In this document: positions 40,837 through 48,912 of the stretch, in pieces
Layout: each line of letters opens with the position of its first letter
Numbering within the stretch: position 1 is the stretch's first letter
DNA from: CAZSHG01 sp964606695 [NCBI: uncultured bacterium]
GTDB lineage: Bacteria > UBP14 > UBA6098
Assembly: GCA_964606695.1 (NCBI GenBank)
Contig: CAZSHG010000020.1
Coordinates: forward strand, 1-60,292
Direction: 5' to 3'
Length of the DNA stretch: 60,292 bases
Position numbers and translations under genes: made by a program
Notes under the pieces: generated by a model
Databases searched by the model: none
Told to the model about the DNA's origin: nothing
The model's input: only the letters and a program-made list of their open reading frames with translations

Positions 40837-41589
40837 CTATTCGTATATTAGTCCGATAGCCGCGTTATGTTGCGGATATTTGGGTATGATTACTGGTATA
40901 TCGTATTTTATCGCCAACAGCTTGGAGATTGCGGAATTTCTGGCTACACCGCCCACCAGGACAATAATCCGCGGTTCCCTCGAAGACAACGGCCCGGATA
41001 TACGCTGTATTATCTGAGCGTTAACTCCCGCCGCTAATCGTTCTTTAGGAACACCCCTGGCGATTTTCGCTACGAGTTCGCTTTCTCCGAATACCGCACA
41101 GGTAGCCGATAGCTGTTCCGGGTTCTCGAAATAGGTCGATAGTTTCGACAGCGACATCCCGAGTATTTTGGCCATATTCTCGATGTATCGCCCCGCGCTG
41201 GCGGCGCATCTGTCGTTCATGTAGAAATCCTGCACCTTCGAATCCTGAACCGTTATTACCTTGCTGTCCTGGCCGCCGAGGTCTATTAGCGTGAAATCGG
41301 TCAATCCGGTTTGATAGACGGCGCCGTGCGTATGTGCCTGGATCTCCGGAACTACTTCAGCATCTGCAATAGTCAGCGCGTTACGGCCATATCCCGTAGC
41401 GTAGATTTCGGAATCTTCCTGGACGCCGAATTTATCCAGGTCGAGCCGGAAACCTCCCTCGCCGGAACGACCGAATTCGTCGTAAAACCTCGTCGTATCG
41501 TAATCGTATAACGCCGGCGTTCCGGATTTCCCCAGAATAGCTATTTTAACCGATCTGCTTCCCAGATCGATACCGATTTTAGATTTCAT
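40837..41589 (-). CDS. 2-hydroxyacyl-CoA dehydratase activator (BadF/HgdC ASKHA family)
   Basis: 250 residues. ASKHA ATPase: KIGIDLGSRSVKIAI (phosphate 1), FTLIDLGGQDSKVI (phosphate 2) and VGGVARNSAI (adenosine). Cluster-binding Cys of the dimer interface are in NDRCAASAGRYIENMA and SATCAVFGESELV. Such proteins hydrolyse ATP to push one electron at very low potential into a partner dehydratase or reductase. Its ATG overlaps the stop of the partner gene (ATGA), so the two act as a unit. Confidence 0.92.
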   Translation of the reverse strand: MKSKIGIDLGSRSVKIAILGKSGTPALYDYDTTRFYDEFGRSGEGGFRLDLDKFGVQEDSEIYATGYGRNALTIADAEVVPEIQAHTHGAVYQTGLTDFTLIDLGGQDSKVITVQDSKVQDFYMNDRCAASAGRYIENMAKILGMSLSKLSTYFENPEQLSATCAVFGESELVAKIARGVPKERLAAGVNAQIIQRISGPLSSREPRIIVLVGGVARNSAISKLLAIKYDIPVIIPKYPQHNAAIGLIYE

Positions 41590-42572
41590 CGCAATCCCCT
41601 TAGCATCTCGATGAAAGCCTCCAGACGGATTCTGGTCCTTTCATCGACTTCGAAAGAGCTCTCTCCTTCGACTGTGAGAATCGGCACTCCGAGATGTTTA
41701 CGGAATATTAAGTCCTCGATTTGCCGAAAACAGAAACTCTGCGTGTAATGGACAACGCCGTGGATGATCCTACGTTCAATCTCGAGTTTTATATCTTCGA
41801 TCCTCCTGAACACGCTTCTCGGATAAGTGTATTTGGAATATACAGTTAGAAAATCGTCATCGGGGTAGGGCAGAGAGAACTGACGTTGCGTTTCGTTAAA
41901 GACCACCCTAGCGCCAAAATCTTCTATTATGTCGTAAATATCCGGGAAGATGGGTGGGACGCCGATGTAACCGAGTCTAATATCCTCGGCGAATGCCTTC
42001 CGTTTCGAAGCCTTTTCAATAACCGACGATATTTCCCGGCGATACCCAACGATATCTCCGTCGAAATCGCTCGACGAAACCAGCCAAAGGTGATTCTCGA
42101 AACCGCCGATTTTATTATCCCGCCAGGTCATCTCGTCCAGTTTCCAGGCCAAATGCCTGAGTTCTTTGAGAGATTCAAAGACATTGATGATCTCGTCCCA
42201 TTCGACATCTAAAGCTTTCGCCAAACGCTTTATTTCGGCTTCTAACAGTTCCATATCGCCGTCATAGGGATAGGCGAAAGGTATGATCCCGATATCGGCG
42301 TCCTCGAGAGTCTCGGCGAGAGCGTGAGTGTTCGAGCAATCGCCCTGGGTAACTATCACAAGCGAATCGATATCGCCACGTTCGATAACCGTGCCGTAAA
42401 TACCGGATATCCACGGGCACACCGTTCGAGGATAGCCGTCCCGGTGCGCACGCGATAGGAACCTTTCTTTTAGTTCCGAAGTAACAAAGACGTTATTCAG
42501 ATCGACCGGTATGTGCCCGGACGCCCGGATAACCTCCTGCGGTATTGTCGTTGTTATTCCAATTCTCGCCAT
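41586..42572 (-). CDS. Single-subunit 2-hydroxyacyl-CoA dehydratase-type iron-sulfur protein
   Basis: 328 residues of the HgdB/FldC (HGD-D) family. The three Cys expected for a [4Fe-4S] cluster, and the only ones in the protein, are Cys52 (TVCPWISG), Cys79 (QGDCSNT) and Cys281 (SFCFRQIED). Classical dehydratases have two different subunits of this fold, and double-cubane proteins have more Cys; this locus has one subunit and its activator. The substrate is unknown: dehydration of a 2-hydroxyacyl-CoA or an ATP-driven reduction of a small molecule are both possible. Confidence 0.85.
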   Translation of the reverse strand: MARIGITTTIPQEVIRASGHIPVDLNNVFVTSELKERFLSRAHRDGYPRTVCPWISGIYGTVIERGDIDSLVIVTQGDCSNTHALAETLEDADIGIIPFAYPYDGDMELLEAEIKRLAKALDVEWDEIINVFESLKELRHLAWKLDEMTWRDNKIGGFENHLWLVSSSDFDGDIVGYRREISSVIEKASKRKAFAEDIRLGYIGVPPIFPDIYDIIEDFGARVVFNETQRQFSLPYPDDDFLTVYSKYTYPRSVFRRIEDIKLEIERRIIHGVVHYTQSFCFRQIEDLIFRKHLGVPILTVEGESSFEVDERTRIRLEAFIEMLRGLR

Positions 42573-42645
42573 ACAATAGAATACTAATTAAAATCGGCCT
42601 ATTTTACAAGCGGGAAGTTGAAAATAAACCGAATACAATAAAACC

Positions 42646-42673
42646 TTGTTCGATATAATTATTTTCATATATT
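42646..42673 (+). promoter_or_regulatory. Promoter of the sorted secreted protein gene
   Basis: TTGTTC (42646-42651), 16-nt spacer, TATATT (42668-42673), 25 nt before the ATG; GAAGGAG is the ribosome site. Confidence 0.45.
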
Positions 42674-42697
42674 CTTGTTCTACTTTGAAGGAGAAAA

Positions 42698-44707
42698 ATG
42701 AAATATTCGATATTACTAATTATCCTCTTGTCCTCGATGGCGTTTTGCCAGTCGGAATGGGTATTTGAGGTCTCGGTCGAAGCGCCAGGAACAACGATTT
42801 ACATTCGATCCTTCGGGATTGCCGACGGCGCGACGGACAGTTACGATACCTGGCACGACCTGCCACTCTTTATCGACGAAGACGATACAACTGTCTTTTT
42901 CCCGGTCGAAAGCGGGATTCTATCGGCACTGAGCAGAGATGTTCGAAGCAACAGACCGGCGTCTCATCTGTGGGAACTGGAATTCCAAAACATGCCGCCC
43001 TCGATAGTAACGTGGTTGTCTGATTCTTTACCTGAAGACGGCACCTTCGAGGTTTGCGTCCATCATCCTGATTCATCTCCGACCGAATGGGAAGATATGC
43101 GGATAATCCCACTGCTACCAATTCCGCTAAGCAGGAATCTTTCTTTTCGATGGTCGATTCCAGTCGGCGAGGATACTATCCCTCCCTATGTTACTAATTG
43201 GACTCCCGCGGACGGCGACAGCGACGTCGCTCTCGATACGAATATTTCATGTGAAGTTTACGATGACGAATCGGGCGTGGACAGGGAGACTATCGAATTG
43301 CGGGTTAACGGCACAGACGTTACGATGCTGATAGAAATCGACTCGATTCCTGGTGGATATGCGGTAACCTATAATCCCCCTCTCGATTTCGGTTGGGATT
43401 CAGAAATTACCTGTATTCTGTTCGCCTATGACCTGGAAACCCCGAGTAATTTAATCCGCGATACTGTCAGATGGTGGACGATGCCGGATTCCATCTCCTT
43501 CGAGGTTGCCGGGACCATTTCGGCTGGAGACCCCCCCTCCCCGTTATCGGGCGCGGTCGTTACTATATCGGACAAGACCGACACCACCGAAGGCGACGGT
43601 TATTATCATTTCGATAGCATTTCTGAAGGCGCTCATACTATAAGAGCCAGCGCGCCCGGTTACGTTCAGGAATCCCAATGGGCCTGGATAACTTCGGACA
43701 CAGTTTTCAATTTCTTATTGGAAACGGCTCCGCCGCCCGACGTCCTCATAATAGATTACGATTCCGGTTCACAGCCCTTTGAAGACGATACGACCGGCGA
43801 GGAACGAAAAATTGCCGCGCTGTTGGATTATCTCGGATACACTTACGAAATAACGCCGCAGAACCCCGATATAGGCGTTATCGACCTGATGCCATATAGA
43901 AATATAATTATCGTTACGCCGGTCAGGGGAGACGTTTCTCATTCAATTATATCCGACCCCGAGCTCGTTATCCTGTCGGATTGGCTCGAGGACGATAACA
44001 GGATACTCTGGGTAGCTCCTGACGGCGGCCCGGACTATGCCGAAGGCACTTCGACGGGAGAAGCGTTCTTCGATTTGTTCGGTGCGGTTTACGAAAACGA
44101 CGGGCGTGCTTACGACACCGAAGGTAACGTAGCCCACCTGATAGGCAATGCGTCTGATTTCTGGCTGGATATGGACGTCGAATACAGATTGAATACCCTC
44201 GTCGACAGCTACCTCGACGAACTCAGCGCGGCGGAAACAACCGCCTATGTCGCAATCTGGAGTCAGGATAGCGCCCCCGCGCCGGTTATAGCCAACGGCA
44301 GGATGATTCTATACGACAGCGGAACATATAGAAGCGTCCTAACATCCTTTCTTTTCGGTGGTGTTATTGATGGTATTTTCCCAAATTCTGCTTTTAATAT
44401 ACTTCGTGCGGCAATGGATTACCTGAGCGAACCTTCAACTGTAGAAGACAAAGGCTATTATCGCCCGGAAATAACTGAAATAAAAGCCTATCCGAATCCG
44501 TTTAATAGCTCGTGTATCATTACTGCGAGGGAGGATGTCGAGATATATGACATCTCCGGCAGGATCGTTAAATACCTGCATACCGCGCAAAACCGGAGGA
44601 TACTATGGGATGGCCTGGACGATACAGGCCAGGAAATCCCAAACGGAGTATATCTTGTTCGAGGTGTGGAGACCGCAAGGGCTATAAGGGTAGTTCTTCT
44701 AAAATAG
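42698..44707 (+). CDS. Secreted multidomain protein with Ig-like, CarboxypepD_reg and sorting modules
   Basis: 669 residues. Signal peptide 1-18 (ends MAFCQ). About 160-265 is a Big_5-like Ig domain (PPYVTNWTPADGDSDVALD). About 270-345 is a carboxypeptidase-regulatory-like domain (GAVVTISDKTDTTEGDGYYHF). About 350-560 is an alpha/beta segment (DVLIIDYDSGS, YRNIIIVTPV, ILWVAPDGG) like glutamine-amidotransferase-like domains of gingipain relatives, without an evident catalytic Cys. The end carries AYPNPFNSS, YDISGR, IPNGVYLVR and a final VVLLK. The role is unknown; it is exported and probably surface-attached. Confidence 0.82.
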   Translation: MKYSILLIILLSSMAFCQSEWVFEVSVEAPGTTIYIRSFGIADGATDSYDTWHDLPLFIDEDDTTVFFPVESGILSALSRDVRSNRPASHLWELEFQNMPPSIVTWLSDSLPEDGTFEVCVHHPDSSPTEWEDMRIIPLLPIPLSRNLSFRWSIPVGEDTIPPYVTNWTPADGDSDVALDTNISCEVYDDESGVDRETIELRVNGTDVTMLIEIDSIPGGYAVTYNPPLDFGWDSEITCILFAYDLETPSNLIRDTVRWWTMPDSISFEVAGTISAGDPPSPLSGAVVTISDKTDTTEGDGYYHFDSISEGAHTIRASAPGYVQESQWAWITSDTVFNFLLETAPPPDVLIIDYDSGSQPFEDDTTGEERKIAALLDYLGYTYEITPQNPDIGVIDLMPYRNIIIVTPVRGDVSHSIISDPELVILSDWLEDDNRILWVAPDGGPDYAEGTSTGEAFFDLFGAVYENDGRAYDTEGNVAHLIGNASDFWLDMDVEYRLNTLVDSYLDELSAAETTAYVAIWSQDSAPAPVIANGRMILYDSGTYRSVLTSFLFGGVIDGIFPNSAFNILRAAMDYLSEPSTVEDKGYYRPEITEIKAYPNPFNSSCIITAREDVEIYDISGRIVKYLHTAQNRRILWDGLDDTGQEIPNGVYLVRGVETARAIRVVLLK

Positions 44708-44727
44708 AAACCCGGATATCTGCGCTT

Positions 44728-45063
44728 TTATCGCAATCCTTCGAGTGTTTCCCTGGCATCCGGGACGTAATTAAAAAACTCCTCTAACTGTTCGCATGGA
44801 AATTCATCGCATCCCCCGCAATTGCGTAATTCCTTTTCGGCGACGCAAGCGCGAATGCCGCATTTATGTGCATGGGCGGTGCTGAGCAGGCCATCTTCCA
44901 TGCAACCCTCGCAGATGCAATCCAACGGGGTGCAGTTAGCGCCGTAAATATCGCTCCACTTTTTAGCTACTTCTTCGCGAGCCTTTTCATCGTTATTAAT
45001 CGTAGCCCGATATGCTTCGCATTCATCGCAATTGATTCCACATGCAGAAATTATCTTTGCCAT
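44728..45063 (-). CDS. DUF3795 Cys-rich protein (second copy)
   Basis: 111 residues. Cys pattern ACGINCDECEAY, NCTPLDCICEGC, HKCGIRACVAEK and NCGGCDEFPCEQL, matching the DUF3795 protein at 40459-40800 in spacing though diverged in sequence. The start is 3 nt after thiE, so it is the third gene of the thi operon here; whether it has anything to do with thiamine is unknown. Confidence 0.82.
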   Translation of the reverse strand: MAKIISACGINCDECEAYRATINNDEKAREEVAKKWSDIYGANCTPLDCICEGCMEDGLLSTAHAHKCGIRACVAEKELRNCGGCDEFPCEQLEEFFNYVPDARETLEGLR

Positions 45064-45066
45064 CTT

Positions 45067-45702
45067 TTAGCCTCTTTCGGATTTAGCTTTATCTATGATT
45101 TTTCGTAATTGTATTGCGTTATCTTTGGGCGATGCGCAGGACATTATGGACGAAACCACGGCCACGCCTTCGCAACCGGAACGAATAACCTCGCCTGCGT
45201 TCGATGCTTTTATCCCGCCGATTCCTATACAGGGGAGATCCACCGCTTCTACGATCTCCCCGCATCCTTCGATTCCAACCGCACGGGGAGTATCGGTTTT
45301 GGTCGGCGTAGCCCAGATGGGACTTATCGCAATGTAATCCGCGCCACCATTTTCGGCGAGCTTAGCTTCTTCGGACGACGACACCGAAACGCCAATTATA
45401 AAGTCGTTGCCGAGTAACTTCCGCGCGGTATTCAGCGGCATATCCGACTGCCCGATATGAACACCGTCCGCATCTATCGCCAGCGCAATGTCGATTCTAT
45501 CGTTGATTATCAGTGGTATCCCGGCCGCATTCGTGATTTCTTCAAGTCTCGATGCGCGTTCATAAAAGGGGCGAGTATCCAATTGCTTCTCCCGAAGTTG
45601 CACGATTGACACGCCACCCTCGATTGCCGCTTCGATAGTCTCGAAAAAATCGCCGTGGCACAACTTATCGTCGGTAACAAGATATAGAGAATATTCGACC
45701 AC
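45067..45702 (-). CDS. thiE: Thiamine-phosphate synthase
   Basis: 211 residues, TIM barrel. It joins HMP-pyrophosphate and thiazole phosphate into thiamine phosphate. Seen: IVQLREKQLDTRPFYERA, LIINDRIDIALAIDADGVHIGQSD, ISPIWATPTKTDTPRAVG and CIGIGGIKASN. Translation starts at GTG whose G is the last base of the thiM stop (TAGTG), so the two are coupled. Confidence 0.95.
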   Translation of the reverse strand: MVEYSLYLVTDDKLCHGDFFETIEAAIEGGVSIVQLREKQLDTRPFYERASRLEEITNAAGIPLIINDRIDIALAIDADGVHIGQSDMPLNTARKLLGNDFIIGVSVSSSEEAKLAENGGADYIAISPIWATPTKTDTPRAVGIEGCGEIVEAVDLPCIGIGGIKASNAGEVIRSGCEGVAVVSSIMSCASPKDNAIQLRKIIDKAKSERG

Positions 45703-46502
45703 TATTCGATGTCCACCTTTTTCAAATCATCGACTGAGAGATTATACAGCGCGTCGCGGAAAGCAATCTCGAAACTGCCCGGCCCTTTCGCCGACTTATT
45801 TGCGATTTCTCCCGCCAGACCAAAATATGCGAATGCCGAAACCGTAGCCTCGAAAGCGTCGTCGTTGACGGCAATAAAAGCGCCGACCGTAGCGGATAAA
45901 CCGCAACCGGTGCCGGTAACCATGCCCATCATCGGGACGCCGTTACCGATTCTGACCGCGTGTTTGCCGTCGGCGATTAAATCGCGTTTTCCGGAAACCG
46001 CGACGATGCACTTGCGTTCCAAAGCGAGGAAATTCGCGCCATCGATGACATCGTCAACGCCATGGATCGAGTCTACGCCGCGAGTCTTGCCAGCCTTGTT
46101 CACCAACGAATTAATCTCGGATGCGTTGCCGCGAATGACCGCAATATCAACCGCGTCGAGGATTTTACGGGATGCGCGGGTGCGAAGCGGCGTCGCACCG
46201 GCTCCCACAGGATCCAGGACAACCGGTATTCCCTTTTTATTGGCGGCTTTCCCCGCGGCAATCATCGAATCGATCCAGTCGTCGGTGAGGGTGCCGATGT
46301 TCAGCACGAGTGCGCTCGCAATCGCGACCATATCCTCGACCTCGTTGATCGCGTGCGCCATGACAGGAAAAGCGCCTTCCGCGAGAAGTATGTTCGCGGA
46401 GGAATTCATGACCACGAAATTCGTGATATTGTGAACCAGCGGATGTTTTTCCCGGACGTTGCCAAGATTTTTCTCGACTAACTTTGCCCAATTTTTCTCC
46501 AT
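45702..46502 (-). CDS. thiM: Hydroxyethylthiazole kinase
   Basis: 266 residues, ribokinase-like fold. It phosphorylates the thiazole alcohol and supplies thiE, as in thiamine salvage. Seen: HPLVHNITNFVVMNSSANILLA, VVLDPVGAGATPLRT, IRGNASEI, and the catalytic GMVTGTGCGLSATVGAF. GAGGAAGG 5 nt upstream fixes the ATG at 46502; a longer frame to 46550 has no such site. I looked for a TPP riboswitch upstream and saw none. Confidence 0.95.
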   Translation of the reverse strand: MEKNWAKLVEKNLGNVREKHPLVHNITNFVVMNSSANILLAEGAFPVMAHAINEVEDMVAIASALVLNIGTLTDDWIDSMIAAGKAANKKGIPVVLDPVGAGATPLRTRASRKILDAVDIAVIRGNASEINSLVNKAGKTRGVDSIHGVDDVIDGANFLALERKCIVAVSGKRDLIADGKHAVRIGNGVPMMGMVTGTGCGLSATVGAFIAVNDDAFEATVSAFAYFGLAGEIANKSAKGPGSFEIAFRDALYNLSVDDLKKVDIE

Positions 46503-46691
46503 GATACCTTCCTCGATAATGCTTGTATTTATAATGCCAGCGGATTCCATCGTGTGTGAGATTTTTCAATATGAACCCGCATTTCAGATCATGGCAAATT
46601 ATAGGGAAGCCTCGAATATCTTGCAAGCTTTTTCTCGACTTATTACTAATCGAAAAAAATCAAAAAAAAAACAATATAACAATTTTTTGGC

Positions 46692-46720
46692 TTGTGTAAT
46701 ATGCAAATAATTGCTATTAT
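46692..46720 (+). promoter_or_regulatory. Promoter of the YbjN-like gene
   Basis: TTGTGT (46692-46697), 17-nt spacer, TATTAT (46715-46720), in AT-rich DNA, about 37 nt before the chosen ATG. Confidence 0.45.
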
Positions 46721-46757
46721 GAGGTATAACGGTAACCTTGAAATGAAATGGAGTGAA

Positions 46758-47279
46758 ATGAAAAGAGCATTAGCTTTATTGACAATAGGGATTATCCTTG
46801 TCGCGGGGAGTGCGATGGCCAGAAAACCGCCCAACGAGGTTTATTATCCCGTAACTATCGACAAAATTGGCGATTTCATCACCGACCTGGATTACAAATT
46901 CGACAAAATTACCACATCCGATGGCACCGAACGACTGAATTTGCGGATTCAGGGCGATAATACTGTCCTCGACGTCAACATCCTGCTTTTCGAATCGCTC
47001 GATATGATTTACATGTATATTGCGGAATATCTCAGCTTACCGCTGAATGAACCGTCATCGAGTATGATGCTGACATACCTCATGAATAAGAACTGGGGAT
47101 TGACATTCGGGAAGTTCGAGTGGGATATCGACGATGGGGAGGTGCGATACAGCCATACATTGCCCATCGACGACGGTATTTCGATGGAAACTTTCCAGGC
47201 GTATTTCTCCACGATGCTGAACATCGCGGACGAACAATATCCCGACCTGATAGAATCGCTGGAGGAGTTCAGGGATTAG
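46758..47279 (+). CDS. Exported YbjN-like protein
   Basis: 173 residues. A signal peptide (MKRALALLTIGIILVAGSAMA, cleavage near Ala21) precedes an alpha/beta domain with the layout of YbjN/type III chaperone-like proteins: a strand with DVNILLF, then a long helix, SSSMMLTYLMNKNWGLTFGKFEWD, and the final helix after ISMETFQAYFSTML. The match is by pattern, not by catalytic residues. GGAG just upstream and the promoter position favour the ATG at 46758 over earlier in-frame ATGs (46692, 46743). Confidence 0.6.
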   Translation: MKRALALLTIGIILVAGSAMARKPPNEVYYPVTIDKIGDFITDLDYKFDKITTSDGTERLNLRIQGDNTVLDVNILLFESLDMIYMYIAEYLSLPLNEPSSSMMLTYLMNKNWGLTFGKFEWDIDDGEVRYSHTLPIDDGISMETFQAYFSTMLNIADEQYPDLIESLEEFRD

Positions 47280-47300
47280 GTGCGAGGGGCGAAAAAGCCC

Positions 47301-47529
47301 ATGACAAATGAGATTTTCCCATGACGAGAGCTACTTTGCCCATGACAAAAGTTACTTTGCTCTTGACAAAAAGCACTTTGCCCATGACGAGAGCTATTTT
47401 GCTCATGACAAATGAGATTTCCCCATGACGAGAGCTATTTTGCCCATGACAAAAGTTACTTTACCCTTGACAAAAAGCACTTTGCCCATGACGAGGGTTA
47501 TTTTGCTCATGACAAAAAGCACTTTGCTC
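47301..47529. repeat. Higher-order tandem repeat: 20-21-nt units in a duplicated 104-bp block
   Basis: Eleven units start ATGAC or TTGAC at 47301, 47321, 47342, 47363, 47384, 47405, 47425, 47446, 47467, 47488 and 47509. Five unit types in the order A-B-C-D-B (20+21x4 = 104 bp) occur at 47301-47404 and again, nearly identical, at 47405-47508, plus one extra unit. Since 104 is not a multiple of three, no frame stays open through both blocks, so it is unlikely to encode a protein. It fills the 343-nt gap between two genes; an MTN/KCQ-like track follows at 47562-47598. Confidence 0.85.
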
Positions 47530-47622
47530 ATGACAAAGACTTGAGTATCAAGGAGTTATGGGAAATGACAAATATCAAATGTCAAATGACAAATGAGTTG
47601 TTAATCTAAGAGGAGGAAAAAA

Positions 47623-48840
47623 ATGGCACAAAAAACGAGAAGACCTTATCGGTTGTCGGATTCAGATTTCGACACTTTTTGTTGGGACGACATGAAATCT
47701 TTTCTCGCGGATCCCGTTTCCGCGCCGCATCGACCGGATCATTTAGTCGCGGATTTCAACACGAAGGCGGATGAGTTCCACGACAAGTTGGACGAGTATT
47801 ACGCGCAGAGGGATGTTCGCAGAGAGTCTACGAAGGCCTTTTTGAAGGCGAGCACGGCTATTCGGGAGAAATTGCGGTGGATGCAGATGGCTCTCCCGAC
47901 GCTGACTCCGGGGGACGATGAGATTCTGGAGCCTTTCGGTCTTCATATCGACGTCCCATCGGACAACGACGAGATGAAGAATTATGCCGACGCGGTTAAC
48001 GCACACTGGCAGACGGTTCGCACTGATCCTCAGTTTTCAGTTTTTCAGTCGGACATCGATGAGCTTGCGACGTTATTGACCGATTACGATACTGCACAGT
48101 CGGTTCAGACGGACGAGGAGCAGAAGGAGTTTCTGCTTCAGAACGAGAAGGACGCAATACGCGATGAGCTTGAGGAGCAGGTAATGGCGCTTCTCGATTG
48201 GTATCGTATCTATTACAAGGATCCCAATGACGAGTATTGGACGCAGACTCCGTGGGGCAAGGCTTCTCAGGAGGGTAGCGGCGATGTTTTGCCTCCGGTC
48301 GAGGGTTTGGGTTTGGAGTTTCTCGACCCGGAGCTGAGGATTTACTGGGACGATATGCCGGGTGCAGACGGTTACAAGCTTTACGTCGGGAACAATCCAG
48401 TTTTATTAACGACGACGCTTTATATTGGTTCTGATACTGAGCACACTTACGATCCACCTGGCGGTCATCATTATTATAAGGTATGGGCGATGAAGGGTGA
48501 CAAGCTTGGTTTGCCCTGCGACGCGGTCGATATAGAGATAGTTGGGACGCCACCGCCAAAGCCTCACGGTTTGAAGCTCGTTCGCGACGGAGATCGTGTT
48601 CGTATCGAGTGGAAGCATTCTGGCGAGACGCCTCAGTATTTCAATCTTTACATCGCGATAGTTCCTACGGGCAGTTCGGCGCCATCGATGCCGGACGTTC
48701 CTTATGAGGATGAGATAATCACGAATTTCGTTTCGATTTTCGCGCCGGCAGTGGGTAATACTGTTTACGCGTGGGTTACGGCATTTGGCGACGGTGCCGA
48801 GAGCGATCCTGAAGGGCCGAGGCATATCGACATCGTATAA
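47623..48840 (+). CDS. Cytoplasmic-looking helical protein with two FN3-like domains
   Basis: 405 residues, no signal peptide and no sorting module. Residues about 30-210 are helical and acidic; about 235-310 and 318-405 are fibronectin type III-like (LRIYWDDMPGADGYKLYVG; VRIEWKHSGETPQYFNLYI). An optimal AGGAGG lies before the ATG, suggesting strong expression. Codon use differs from neighbours: GAG, AAG and CAG are preferred where nearby genes use GAA. The family is unknown to me. It ends at a bidirectional terminator facing the Omp28-like gene. Confidence 0.75.
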   Translation: MAQKTRRPYRLSDSDFDTFCWDDMKSFLADPVSAPHRPDHLVADFNTKADEFHDKLDEYYAQRDVRRESTKAFLKASTAIREKLRWMQMALPTLTPGDDEILEPFGLHIDVPSDNDEMKNYADAVNAHWQTVRTDPQFSVFQSDIDELATLLTDYDTAQSVQTDEEQKEFLLQNEKDAIRDELEEQVMALLDWYRIYYKDPNDEYWTQTPWGKASQEGSGDVLPPVEGLGLEFLDPELRIYWDDMPGADGYKLYVGNNPVLLTTTLYIGSDTEHTYDPPGGHHYYKVWAMKGDKLGLPCDAVDIEIVGTPPPKPHGLKLVRDGDRVRIEWKHSGETPQYFNLYIAIVPTGSSAPSMPDVPYEDEIITNFVSIFAPAVGNTVYAWVTAFGDGAESDPEGPRHIDIV

Positions 48841-48863
48841 GCGACATCTAAAAATCGTGCGGA

Positions 48864-48892
48864 AAAAGGGAAGGCGTTTTGCCTTCCCTTTT
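48864..48892. terminator. Bidirectional terminator between convergent genes
   Basis: Perfect 12-bp stem AAAAGGGAAGGC / GCCTTCCCTTTT with a 5-nt loop; T-rich on the plus side, and A-rich on the left so that the minus transcript also ends in T's. Confidence 0.85.
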
Positions 48893-48912
48893 CCTATTGG
48901 TTTAGCTCGAGA

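Noticed and set aside
41586-42572. Double-cubane cluster protein
   Set aside because: Only three cysteines are present, enough for one [4Fe-4S] cluster but not for two.
46503-46640. Possible TPP riboswitch before thiM
   Set aside because: The conserved CTGAGA and ACCTGATCTGG elements are absent; only a loose GATCTG-like string is present.
47301-47529. CRISPR array
   Set aside because: Units are contiguous 20-21-nt repeats with no unique spacers and no cas genes nearby.
47412-47609. 65-residue HDK-repeat peptide gene
   Set aside because: It covers only part of the minisatellite; the 104-bp period breaks the frame and no ribosome site exists.
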